This document shows, in pieces, positions 7,545-14,126 of a stretch of 20,812 bases of DNA. The position numbers and the translations under genes were made by a program. The notes beneath the pieces are model-generated. The model was not told where the DNA came from and ran no database searches. It worked only from the letters and a program-made list of their open reading frames with translations. This DNA comes from an uncultured Bacillota bacterium (GTDB lineage Bacteria; Bacillota; Clostridia; Peptostreptococcales; Anaerovoracaceae), in contig CAMPBN010000005.1 in assembly GCA_946638265.1 (NCBI GenBank), forward strand, positions 1 through 20,812, read 5' to 3'. How positions within the stretch are numbered: position 1 is the stretch's first letter; the number at the start of each line of letters is the position of its first letter.

Positions 7545-7566
7545 GGATAACCTTGAAAACGCAAGG
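7522..7566. promoter_or_regulatory. CAAG/CTTG half-site array between divergent promoters (candidate operator)
   Basis: Five alternating half-sites lie here: CAAG 7522, CTTG 7531, CAAG 7542, CTTG 7552 and CAAG 7562, spaced 9, 11, 10 and 10 bases, close to one helical turn. The central pair forms the perfect palindrome TCAAGG-ATAA-CCTTGA (7541-7556), which touches the -35 elements of both the transporter and the hypA promoter. The layout suggests cooperative binding of a dimeric regulator controlling both directions. I do not recognise the regulator. Confidence 0.5.
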
Positions 7567-7581
7567 CTTTGACGGTATAAT
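7553..7581 (+). promoter_or_regulatory. Promoter of the hyp maturation operon
   Basis: TTGAAA (7553-7558) and a perfect TATAAT (7576-7581) are separated by 17 bp. The start of transcription would be near 7588, leaving a short leader with AAAGGAGGGG ahead of the hypA ATG at 7618. No other strong promoter was seen before 14029, so the seven genes may form one transcript. Confidence 0.82.
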
Positions 7582-7617
7582 AACGATAGTTACGGGCAAA
7601 GGAGGGGAGACGCCGGA

Positions 7618-7959
7618 ATGCACGAATTTCCAATAACAGAGCAAATCGTGAAAATCTGTAGCAAGCGTTGCGGAGACGAGGGCGGCTCCGGAGTAACAAA
7701 ACTGAAACTGGTCTGCGGCGAGAGAACGGGATATGTGCCCGAATCCGTGCAGATGTATTTTGACATCATTTCCGTGGACACTCCCTGTGAAGGAGCCGCC
7801 GTGGAGATAGAGACCGTCCGCTCCAAGATGAGATGCCCTGCCTGCGGCAAGCTTTTTTACCGCAAGCCGCTGTCTTTCGAATGCCCTGATTGCGGCACGG
7901 ACGGCGAACCCACAGAGATAGGAAAAGAATTTTATATAGAATATATTGAGGTAGAATAG
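7618..7959 (+). CDS. hypA: Hydrogenase nickel-insertion chaperone HypA
   Basis: This 113-residue protein has the family length and layout. It begins Met-His-Glu, where His2 is the conserved nickel ligand. The zinc site is CPAC at C73/C76 and CPDC at C89/C92. HypA delivers Ni2+ to the [NiFe] hydrogenase large subunit together with the GTPase HypB, whose ATG follows this stop codon with no gap. The start is well supported by AAAGGAGGGG. It is the first gene of the operon, next to the divergent promoter region. Confidence 0.96.
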   Translation: MHEFPITEQIVKICSKRCGDEGGSGVTKLKLVCGERTGYVPESVQMYFDIISVDTPCEGAAVEIETVRSKMRCPACGKLFYRKPLSFECPDCGTDGEPTEIGKEFYIEYIEVE

Positions 7960-8691
7960 ATGCACGATATCTATAGAGACAGAAAACGTATCGAGATGGA
8001 AGAAAACATCCTCGATGAAAACGACCGCATTGCGGAGCATATCAAGGACCATATGGGTGCCCACGGCGTGCTGGTCGTAAACGAGATGGGGTCCCCGGGA
8101 GCCGGCAAGACCACGTCCATCAAGAATATCGTAAAGAATATGAAAAAGGCCAAACCGCTGGTCATCGAAGGTGATATTGAATCGGATATCGATACTATTG
8201 CGCTGAAAGGTCTGGGCATTGAAGCCTGCCAGATCAATACTTACGGCGCCTGTCATCTGGATGCACCGATGATAGACCATCAGCTTGACCACATGCATTT
8301 TGATTTTGACGAAGAAAGGGCAATCCTTTTCATTGAAAATATCGGCAATCTGGTCTGCCCGGCGGAGTTTTCCATCGGCGAGCATGTGAAGATGCTGATT
8401 TCCACCGTGACTGAGGGCTCAGACAAGCCTTACAAATATCCGCTGGCTTTCGAAAAGGCGGATCTGATACTCCTGACCAAGGTGGACCTTTTGCCTTATC
8501 TGGATTTTGACGAAGAATTTTTCATGAAGGGCGTGAGGGCGCTCAACCCAAATGTGAAGGTGATCAAATGCTCCGGGAAAACCGGCGAAGGTTATGCCGA
8601 GGCGGCGGCCTGGCTGGAAGAGAAAGCTTTCGCCCTGGAGCTTCACGAACATCATCACGATCATGAACATGCTCACGAGCATGAGCATTAA
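7960..8691 (+). CDS. hypB: Hydrogenase nickel-incorporation GTPase HypB, with C-terminal His-rich tail
   Basis: This 243-residue SIMIBI-class GTPase helps load nickel into the hydrogenase. It has a P-loop GSPGAGKTT (residues 44-52), the interface metal site C98-H99 with C133 in NLVCPAEF, and TKVDLL (173-178) as the guanine-specificity motif. The last 15 residues (229-243) contain nine His alternating with Asp, Glu and Ala, a probable nickel-binding or storage tail. In well-studied HypB proteins such a stretch, when present, is near the N-terminus; here the N-terminus has none and also lacks the CxxCGC-type motif of E. coli HypB. The start directly abuts the hypA stop. Confidence 0.96.
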   Translation: MHDIYRDRKRIEMEENILDENDRIAEHIKDHMGAHGVLVVNEMGSPGAGKTTSIKNIVKNMKKAKPLVIEGDIESDIDTIALKGLGIEACQINTYGACHLDAPMIDHQLDHMHFDFDEERAILFIENIGNLVCPAEFSIGEHVKMLISTVTEGSDKPYKYPLAFEKADLILLTKVDLLPYLDFDEEFFMKGVRALNPNVKVIKCSGKTGEGYAEAAAWLEEKAFALELHEHHHDHEHAHEHEH

Positions 8692-8753
8692 GATAGTCGT
8701 AACAGGCGTAAAGAGCATGAAAATACAGCCGTAGCGTATATCGGCATTAGGCG

Positions 8754-11195
8754 ATGCAAACCAACGAGAGACGAACTGAAAAAATTAAATTATGGGGAAT
8801 TGTTCAAGGCGTGGGGTTTCGGCCTTTTGTGGCAAAATGTGCGGACATTTGCGGCATGAAGGGGGAAGTTCTGAACACCGGCGGCCTGGTGGATATTGTT
8901 GTCACTGATACGGCCGGCAGGATTGACGCCTTTTTGGCGTATCTTTTGGAAAACAAACCGGAGCCTGCCGAAATCGTTCACATCAAGCGCGAGATACTGC
9001 CTCTTCGCGAGTTCGAAGCATTTACCATTCTAAAAAGCGATGAGGGCACTGACGATGCTGCCATGATACCGGCGGACCTCTCGATTTGCCCAAACTGCCT
9101 GGAGGAGATGTACCACAAAGGCAACCGCAGATATTTGCATCCGTTTATCAGCTGCATGGTGTGCGGGCCGCGCTTTACCATTATCGACAAATTTCCGTAC
9201 GACAGAGATAATACCGCCATGGTGGACTGGCCCATGTGTGATTTTTGCGAAGGGCAGTATACTGACAGAACCAATCGCAGGTATCATGCGCAGACCATTT
9301 CCTGTCACGACTGCGGGCCGGTGTTGATATACAAGGAGCGCGTCGGCAGATTTCAGCCTTTTGGTGAAAAGATCCAGCGCCAGGTGCTGGATCCGATCAG
9401 GAGAGCCGGCAATGTGCTCAGGGACGGTGGCGTCATTGCCGTAAAGGGTGTGGGAGGCTACAATCTGGTGGCAGATCCGCTGAATCCCGAGGCAGTGGCA
9501 AAACTTCGAAAGATTAAGGGCCGCGAACAAAAGCCTTTTGCGGTCATGTTCAAAAATATAGAGGCTGTCAGGCTGTTTTGCAAGACAGACGAAACGGAAG
9601 AAAGGCTCCTTCAGTCCTCCGCCAAGCCCATCATATTACTTGAGCGCTACCCCGTTTCGGAATTTCGCAGACGCATCGAAGAAAGCAATTCGGAGGTCGT
9701 GCCGGACGAATGGTTTATGGAAGGCAGAGCGGTCGGCGAAAACTTTGCGGAGTTTGAAAACAGCAGATTTATAGGTGCATTTTTGCCTAGTATGGGTGCG
9801 CAGCACCTGCTGCTGGACCGCTTTGGCATGCTCATATTTACCAGCGCCAATATTTCGGAAATGCCGATCATCCGCAAAGACGAAGAGATGTTTCGCTTTA
9901 TGGATGGGGAGCCGCTGATTGAAGGCTGTCTCTACAACGAAAGGGATATCCGCAGGCCGGTGGACGATTCCGTGGTAAGAGTGATTGACAACCAGCCGCA
10001 GATGATAAGGCGCAGCAAGGGATATGCGCCGGTGCCGATTCATGTGGTGCCGGATGAAGAATATCTCAGGCGCGCTCCGGGCAAGGAAGATATGCTGTTG
10101 GCCATGGGCGGCCAGCTGAAAAATTCCTTTGTGGCTACCAAGGGCAATTTTGCCTATATGAGCCAATATTTTGGAAATATGGATTCGGCTAAGACGGTGC
10201 GTGTCAGCCAGGATGTAATGGAAGATATGCTGGAGATGTTCAGAATCAGTCCGAAGCTTTTGGTATGTGATATGCATCCTCTCTATGCAGGCACGCTCTA
10301 TGCCAAAAAATTATCTTCCAGGATGGGCAAAATCCCTGTGCTTCAGGTGCAGCACCACCATGCCCATATAGCCTCTGTTATGGCAGAACATGGCATTTCA
10401 GAGGAAATCATCGGTGTGGCGATGGACGGTACGGGTTATGGTACGGATGGCGCTATCTGGGGCGGAGAATTTCTGCTCTGCCGCGGGGCCGAATACAGAA
10501 GAGAAGGCCACCTGAAATATATAGATATGCTGGGTGGAGATGCTTCCGTGAAGGATGCGGGCAAGTCTGCTCTTTGCTGGCAGATGGCCTGGAAGAAAGG
10601 ATATTTCCACGGTATGTCCATAGAAGACGGAGACGGACCGGACGAAATCGTGCCGGTTCTTACGGATATAATGGATTATGCGGACGAAACGCATTTTGAC
10701 CTGGCAGAAAGGGAAACCGTGGAAAAGGCTCTTTCAGTCGGTATCAACAGGATGTCCAGCTCTTCCGTCGGCAGGCTGTTTGATGCTGTGGCTACGCTTT
10801 TGGGTATCAAAGAATACAACGACTATGAAGGCCAATGCGCCATCATGCTCGAGGATGCGGCGGCAGCTGCGCGCAGAGATATAGAGCAGGAGAAGGTGCC
10901 TGAAAGAGCCGAAAAACTGGCGCTTGATTTCCATATGCAGATTGCATCGCTTATTTACGATGAGTGTTGCAAAATCAGGGACAGGTACATGAGCGAAGGA
11001 AGGATGCTGACCAAGGTGGCACTTTCCGGCGGGACTTTCCAGAATAAAATTTTGATGGAACGAACTTTGGAACTTCTGCGCGGCGCAGGATTTGAAGTTT
11101 ATTATAATGTGGCGGTCAGCCCCAATGACGGGGGGCTTGCGCTGGGTCAAAGCTATATCGGTATGCATTATATGCTGGGACCCGGGTATGTATAG
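8754..11195 (+). CDS. hypF: Carbamoyltransferase HypF (hydrogenase cyanide-ligand synthesis)
   Basis: This 813-residue protein turns carbamoyl phosphate and ATP into a carbamoyl-adenylate and passes the carbamoyl group to the C-terminal Cys of HypE. Domains in order: acylphosphatase-like (GIVQGVGFRPF, residues 15-25); two zinc fingers of the form CxxC-x18-CxxC, starting at C112 (CPNC...CMVC) and CDFC...CHDC; a YrdC-like domain (about 200-390); and a Kae1-like domain with the metal motif HHHAH from H534 and SGGTFQN near the end. All are intact. The start has only a weak ribosome-binding site (TTAGG), and 62 bases separate it from hypB, but no better start precedes the acylphosphatase motif. 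Confidence 0.96.
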   Translation: MQTNERRTEKIKLWGIVQGVGFRPFVAKCADICGMKGEVLNTGGLVDIVVTDTAGRIDAFLAYLLENKPEPAEIVHIKREILPLREFEAFTILKSDEGTDDAAMIPADLSICPNCLEEMYHKGNRRYLHPFISCMVCGPRFTIIDKFPYDRDNTAMVDWPMCDFCEGQYTDRTNRRYHAQTISCHDCGPVLIYKERVGRFQPFGEKIQRQVLDPIRRAGNVLRDGGVIAVKGVGGYNLVADPLNPEAVAKLRKIKGREQKPFAVMFKNIEAVRLFCKTDETEERLLQSSAKPIILLERYPVSEFRRRIEESNSEVVPDEWFMEGRAVGENFAEFENSRFIGAFLPSMGAQHLLLDRFGMLIFTSANISEMPIIRKDEEMFRFMDGEPLIEGCLYNERDIRRPVDDSVVRVIDNQPQMIRRSKGYAPVPIHVVPDEEYLRRAPGKEDMLLAMGGQLKNSFVATKGNFAYMSQYFGNMDSAKTVRVSQDVMEDMLEMFRISPKLLVCDMHPLYAGTLYAKKLSSRMGKIPVLQVQHHHAHIASVMAEHGISEEIIGVAMDGTGYGTDGAIWGGEFLLCRGAEYRREGHLKYIDMLGGDASVKDAGKSALCWQMAWKKGYFHGMSIEDGDGPDEIVPVLTDIMDYADETHFDLAERETVEKALSVGINRMSSSSVGRLFDAVATLLGIKEYNDYEGQCAIMLEDAAAAARRDIEQEKVPERAEKLALDFHMQIASLIYDECCKIRDRYMSEGRMLTKVALSGGTFQNKILMERTLELLRGAGFEVYYNVAVSPNDGGLALGQSYIGMHYMLGPGYV

Positions 11196-11205
11196 ATTTT
11201 GAAGA

Positions 11206-11218
11206 GGGGCAGTGCCCC
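11206..11218 (+). repeat. Short GC hairpin upstream of the ybaK-like gene
   Basis: GGGGC-AGT-GCCCC forms a 5-bp stem with a 3-base loop, 10 bases after the hypF stop and 2 bases before the GGGAGG ribosome-binding site of the next gene. It has no U-tract, so it is not a terminator. It could affect translation or mRNA processing at this junction. Its right arm overlaps the 9-bp direct repeat CCCACGGGA. Confidence 0.45.
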
Positions 11219-11224
11219 ACGGGA
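11216..11224 (+). repeat. 9-bp direct repeat CCCACGGGA, left copy flanking the ybaK-like gene
   Basis: CCCACGGGA occurs here and again at 11718-11726, immediately after the stop of the ybaK-like gene. The two copies bracket exactly that gene with its ribosome-binding site. This may be a trace of an insertion or a chance repeat. Confidence 0.5.
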
Positions 11225-11231
11225 GGTAATT

Positions 11232-11717
11232 ATGGCTATTGAGAAGGTAAGAGAATATTTCAGGCAGTACGGGATGGAAGATAAGATTCTGGAATTTGAC
11301 GTTTCCAGTGCCACCGTCGATCTTGCGGCAAAGGCTGTTGGAGTGGAAGGCGCACGTATCTGCAAAACGCTTTCGTTCAAGACTCCTGAAGGCGGATGCA
11401 TTCTGATCGAGACGGCCGGTGACGGCAAAATAGACAATCGCAAATTCAAGGACACTTTCGGATTCAAAGCGAAGATGCTTACTGCCGAGGAAGTGGTGGA
11501 ATTTACGGGACATGCGATCGGCGGAGTTTGCGCTTTTGCCATCGAAAGAGACGATGTGAAGGCTTACACTGATGTGTCGCTGAAGAGGTTTGAGACGGTA
11601 TTTCCTGCCTGTGGCAGCAGCAACAGTGCCATAGAGCTGACTTGTGACCAGCTGTATGAATATTCCCATGCGGAAGGCTGGATAGATGTTTGCAAACTGC
11701 CCGAGGCTGCAGAGTAG
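11232..11717 (+). CDS. YbaK/EbsC-family protein (aminoacyl-tRNA deacylase-like)
   Basis: I chose the ATG at 11232 (161 residues) because GGGAGG lies 5-10 bases upstream; the frame stays open for 11 codons before it. The protein resembles the YbaK/EbsC editing-domain family, which hydrolyses wrongly charged aminoacyl-tRNAs such as Cys-tRNA(Pro) or Ala-tRNA(Pro). The motif ARICKTLSF carries the Lys (K45) matching the key YbaK lysine, and a Gly-rich GHAIGGVCAFA stretch follows at about residues 97-107. Its place between hypF and hypC is unexpected, since no role in hydrogenase maturation is known for the family. It may simply ride along or may have been inserted, as the flanking 9-bp repeats hint. 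The exact substrate is unknown. Confidence 0.85.
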   Translation: MAIEKVREYFRQYGMEDKILEFDVSSATVDLAAKAVGVEGARICKTLSFKTPEGGCILIETAGDGKIDNRKFKDTFGFKAKMLTAEEVVEFTGHAIGGVCAFAIERDDVKAYTDVSLKRFETVFPACGSSNSAIELTCDQLYEYSHAEGWIDVCKLPEAAE

Positions 11718-11726
11718 CCCACGGGA
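11718..11726 (+). repeat. 9-bp direct repeat CCCACGGGA, right copy
   Basis: This is identical to 11216-11224 and begins on the base after the TAG of the ybaK-like gene. Removing one copy and the segment between would leave hypF and hypC about 60 bases apart, a normal operon gap. Confidence 0.5.
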
Positions 11727-11757
11727 TTGACGAATTTTTTCAAAGGGGGAGACCGGA

Positions 11758-11976
11758 ATGTGCGTTGCAATACCGGGAAAAGTGATCAGCCTGGAAGGCA
11801 GCAGAGCCACAGTGGATTTTGAGGGCAGCTGCGTGAAGGTAAATACAGGGCTGGTGGAGCCAAAGGTGGGAGACTATGTGCTGGTGCATGCCGGCTGCGC
11901 CATCGAAGTGATGGGCAGGGAAAAGGCGGAAGAAATCATAGGCCTTTTCAAGGAACTGGAGGCTTTGGACATCTGA
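11758..11976 (+). CDS. hypC: Hydrogenase assembly chaperone HypC
   Basis: This 72-residue protein begins MCVAIPGKV, the hallmark of the HypC/HupF family. Cys2, exposed after Met removal, is the residue that carries the Fe(CN)2CO unit with HypD and binds the immature large subunit. The length is typical. A strong AAAGGGGGAG site lies upstream. The stop overlaps the hypD start by one base (TGATG), so the partners HypC and HypD are translated together. Confidence 0.97.
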   Translation: MCVAIPGKVISLEGSRATVDFEGSCVKVNTGLVEPKVGDYVLVHAGCAIEVMGREKAEEIIGLFKELEALDI

Positions 11977-13040
11977 TGAGAGATATAAAGGAAATAATCG
12001 GATATCTGAGAGCGTACGACGGGCCTGAGCTCAAGTTTATGGAGGTTTGCGGCACACATACTGCTGCCATATTCAAAAGTGGGATCAGGAGCCTGATTTC
12101 GCCCAAGATCCATCTCATATCGGGTCCCGGATGCCCGGTCTGTGTTACGCCTACAGCCTATATTGACAGGCTCCTCGAGTATGGACGCAGGGAAAACCAC
12201 GTGATATGCTCCTTCGGGGATATGCTGAAGGTGCCCGGGAGCGGATGCAGCCTGTCCGAAGCCAAAGGGGAAGGCGTGAATGTCAGGATGATCTATTCGC
12301 CGCCTGATGTGGCGGATATGGCCGAAAAAGAAAGGGACAAGACCTTTGTAATGGCGGCGGTAGGGTTTGAAACCACTGCGCCTGCATATGCTCTGATGCT
12401 GAAAGAGGCAAAAGGACGCGGTATAGACAATATCAGGCTGGTGACGGCACTCAAGCGGGTAATTCCCGCGCTTTCGTGGATTTGCGAAAATGAAGAGGGA
12501 ATTGACGGTTTTATCTGCCCCGGACATGTATCCACTATCATAGGCAGTGATATCTATGCACCGCTTGCGGAAAGATATAAAAAGCCTTTTGTGGTGGCAG
12601 GTTTTGAGGCGGAGCACCTTTTGGCGGCCATCTACGACCTGGTGCGCTGCGCGGAAAAAGGAGAAGCAAGAGCGGACAACCTCTACACTTCGGGAGTTCG
12701 CAGTGAAGGCAATCTCAAAGCTTTGGCGCTGATAGACGAATATTTTGAAACAGGCGATGCAGTTTGGCGCGGACTGGGCAGGATACCTGAGTCCGGCTAC
12801 TATTTGAGAGAGGAATTTGCCGGATTTGACGGAGGCTCGCGCGGACTTGATTCAGACAGTGAGCTGCCGGAGGCATGCAGATGCGCGGATGTGATCGTGG
12901 GCAGGATCAGCCCAGATATGTGCCCGATGTTTGGCAATGCCTGCAGGCCGGAGACGCCTTACGGGCCGTGCATGGTGTCCGCTGAGGGCGCTTGCGGTAT
13001 CTGGTTTAGAAATTCAAAAGGGACGGGTAAACAGATATGA
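11976..13040 (+). CDS. hypD: Hydrogenase iron-sulfur maturation factor HypD
   Basis: This 354-residue protein is the scaffold, with HypC, on which Fe(CN)2CO is built. Conserved motifs are present: EVCGTHT with C25, GPGCPVCVTP with C53 and C56 (equivalent to the redox-active cysteines of E. coli HypD), CSFGDMLKVPGS (residues 78-89), and a C-terminal cysteine cluster around MCPMFGNACRP and ACGIWF that includes the ligands of a [4Fe-4S] cluster. Length and motif order are as expected. The start overlaps hypC by one base, and the stop overlaps hypE by four bases (ATGA). Confidence 0.97.
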   Translation: MRDIKEIIGYLRAYDGPELKFMEVCGTHTAAIFKSGIRSLISPKIHLISGPGCPVCVTPTAYIDRLLEYGRRENHVICSFGDMLKVPGSGCSLSEAKGEGVNVRMIYSPPDVADMAEKERDKTFVMAAVGFETTAPAYALMLKEAKGRGIDNIRLVTALKRVIPALSWICENEEGIDGFICPGHVSTIIGSDIYAPLAERYKKPFVVAGFEAEHLLAAIYDLVRCAEKGEARADNLYTSGVRSEGNLKALALIDEYFETGDAVWRGLGRIPESGYYLREEFAGFDGGSRGLDSDSELPEACRCADVIVGRISPDMCPMFGNACRPETPYGPCMVSAEGACGIWFRNSKGTGKQI

Positions 13041-14029
13041 CTGAAAAAATCACCATGGCTCATGGGAGCGGAGGCAGGTCCGGGGCCGATCTGATGGAAA
13101 AGGTCTTCGCAAAGCATTTTTCGAATGAGGTGCTGGACAGAATGGAAGACGCTGCGGTATTGGATATCAGCGGAAGGGCAGCTGTCAGTACGGACTCGTT
13201 TGTGGTGACTCCGCACTTTTTCAAGGGCGGAGATATAGGCAAGCTGGCTGTTTGCGGCACGGCTAACGATCTGGCCATGATGGGGGCCGTGCCGAAGTAT
13301 ATCACCTGCGGATTTATATTGGAAGAAGGACTTGCTATAGAGGAGCTGGAAAGGATTGCAGCTTCGATGGCAAAGGCGGCCGAAGATGCCGGCGTGAGGA
13401 TAGTGGCCGGCGATACCAAAGTGGTGGAAGGCAAAGGCGGTCTTTATATCAATACTACAGGGATAGGCATCATACCCGAAGGGCGGAATGCAGGCGCTGC
13501 AGGCTGTAAAGAAGGAGATGCGATCATCCTGTCGGGCACTTTGGGTGACCATCATGCCTGCATACTTTCCGCACGTATGGGGATGGAAAATGATATAAAG
13601 AGTGATTGCGCATTCCTCGGACATGCCGTGGAGAAGATATATGCCGCAGGGGCAGAGGTACATGCCATGAGGGATGTAACCCGCGGAGGGCTAGGTACCA
13701 TCCTCAATGAGCTGGCAGAGGCTTCGGGCGTGGATATGGAGCTTGAAGAAAGCAGCCTGCCCGTGAGACCTGAGGTCAGAGGGCTGTGCGGCATTCTGGG
13801 TTTGGAGCCGCTTTATATGGGGAACGAAGGCAAGATGATAGCTGTGGTTCCGGAAAAGGATGCGGAGAAAGCTTTGACGGCTCTGAAGGAAACGCCGGAG
13901 GGCAGGGATGCTGCCATCATCGGAAGAGTCACCGGAAAAGGCGAAGGCGAAGTGATCATGAACACGCCTCTCGGGGGCAGCCGGATTGTGGATATGCTCT
14001 ACGGAGAAGGCTTGCCAAGAATATGTTAA
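13037..14029 (+). CDS. hypE: Hydrogenase cyanide-ligand synthesis protein HypE
   Basis: This 330-residue protein of the PurM/AIR-synthase ATPase fold dehydrates the carbamoyl group received from HypF into a thiocyanate on its own C-terminal cysteine, then gives cyanide to iron on HypCD. It starts near ITMAHGSGGR, has a GDTKVV motif (about residues 126-131) and DVTRGGLGT (about 213-221), and ends in PRIC, the required C-terminal cysteine. It overlaps hypD by four bases and closes the operon; a long hairpin follows at 14044-14081. Confidence 0.97.
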   Translation: MTEKITMAHGSGGRSGADLMEKVFAKHFSNEVLDRMEDAAVLDISGRAAVSTDSFVVTPHFFKGGDIGKLAVCGTANDLAMMGAVPKYITCGFILEEGLAIEELERIAASMAKAAEDAGVRIVAGDTKVVEGKGGLYINTTGIGIIPEGRNAGAAGCKEGDAIILSGTLGDHHACILSARMGMENDIKSDCAFLGHAVEKIYAAGAEVHAMRDVTRGGLGTILNELAEASGVDMELEESSLPVRPEVRGLCGILGLEPLYMGNEGKMIAVVPEKDAEKALTALKETPEGRDAAIIGRVTGKGEGEVIMNTPLGGSRIVDMLYGEGLPRIC

Positions 14030-14043
14030 AAAATCGTATAGAA

Positions 14044-14087
14044 AAGGGGTAAAAGCCGAAATTTTAAGGCTTTTACCCCTTGATTTA
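14044..14087 (+). terminator. Intrinsic terminator of the hyp operon
   Basis: AAGGGGTAAAAGCC (14044-14057) pairs perfectly with GGCTTTTACCCCTT (14068-14081), giving a 14-bp stem with a 10-base loop, 15 bases after the hypE stop. The following TTGATTT is a short, interrupted U-tract. The -35 of the next promoter (14080-14085) overlaps the end of the stem, as at the 2275-2319 junction. Confidence 0.75.
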
Positions 14088-14108
14088 TGCTTGTAAATGG
14101 GATAAAAT
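14080..14108 (+). promoter_or_regulatory. Probable promoter of the zinc-ribbon protein gene
   Basis: TTGATT (14080-14085) and TAAAAT (14103-14108) are separated by 17 bp. Each differs from consensus by one or two bases. Transcription would start near 14115, right at the GAGGTG ribosome-binding site, leaving a very short leader, so the exact promoter is uncertain. Confidence 0.45.
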
Positions 14109-14126
14109 TATACTGAGGTGACAAAT

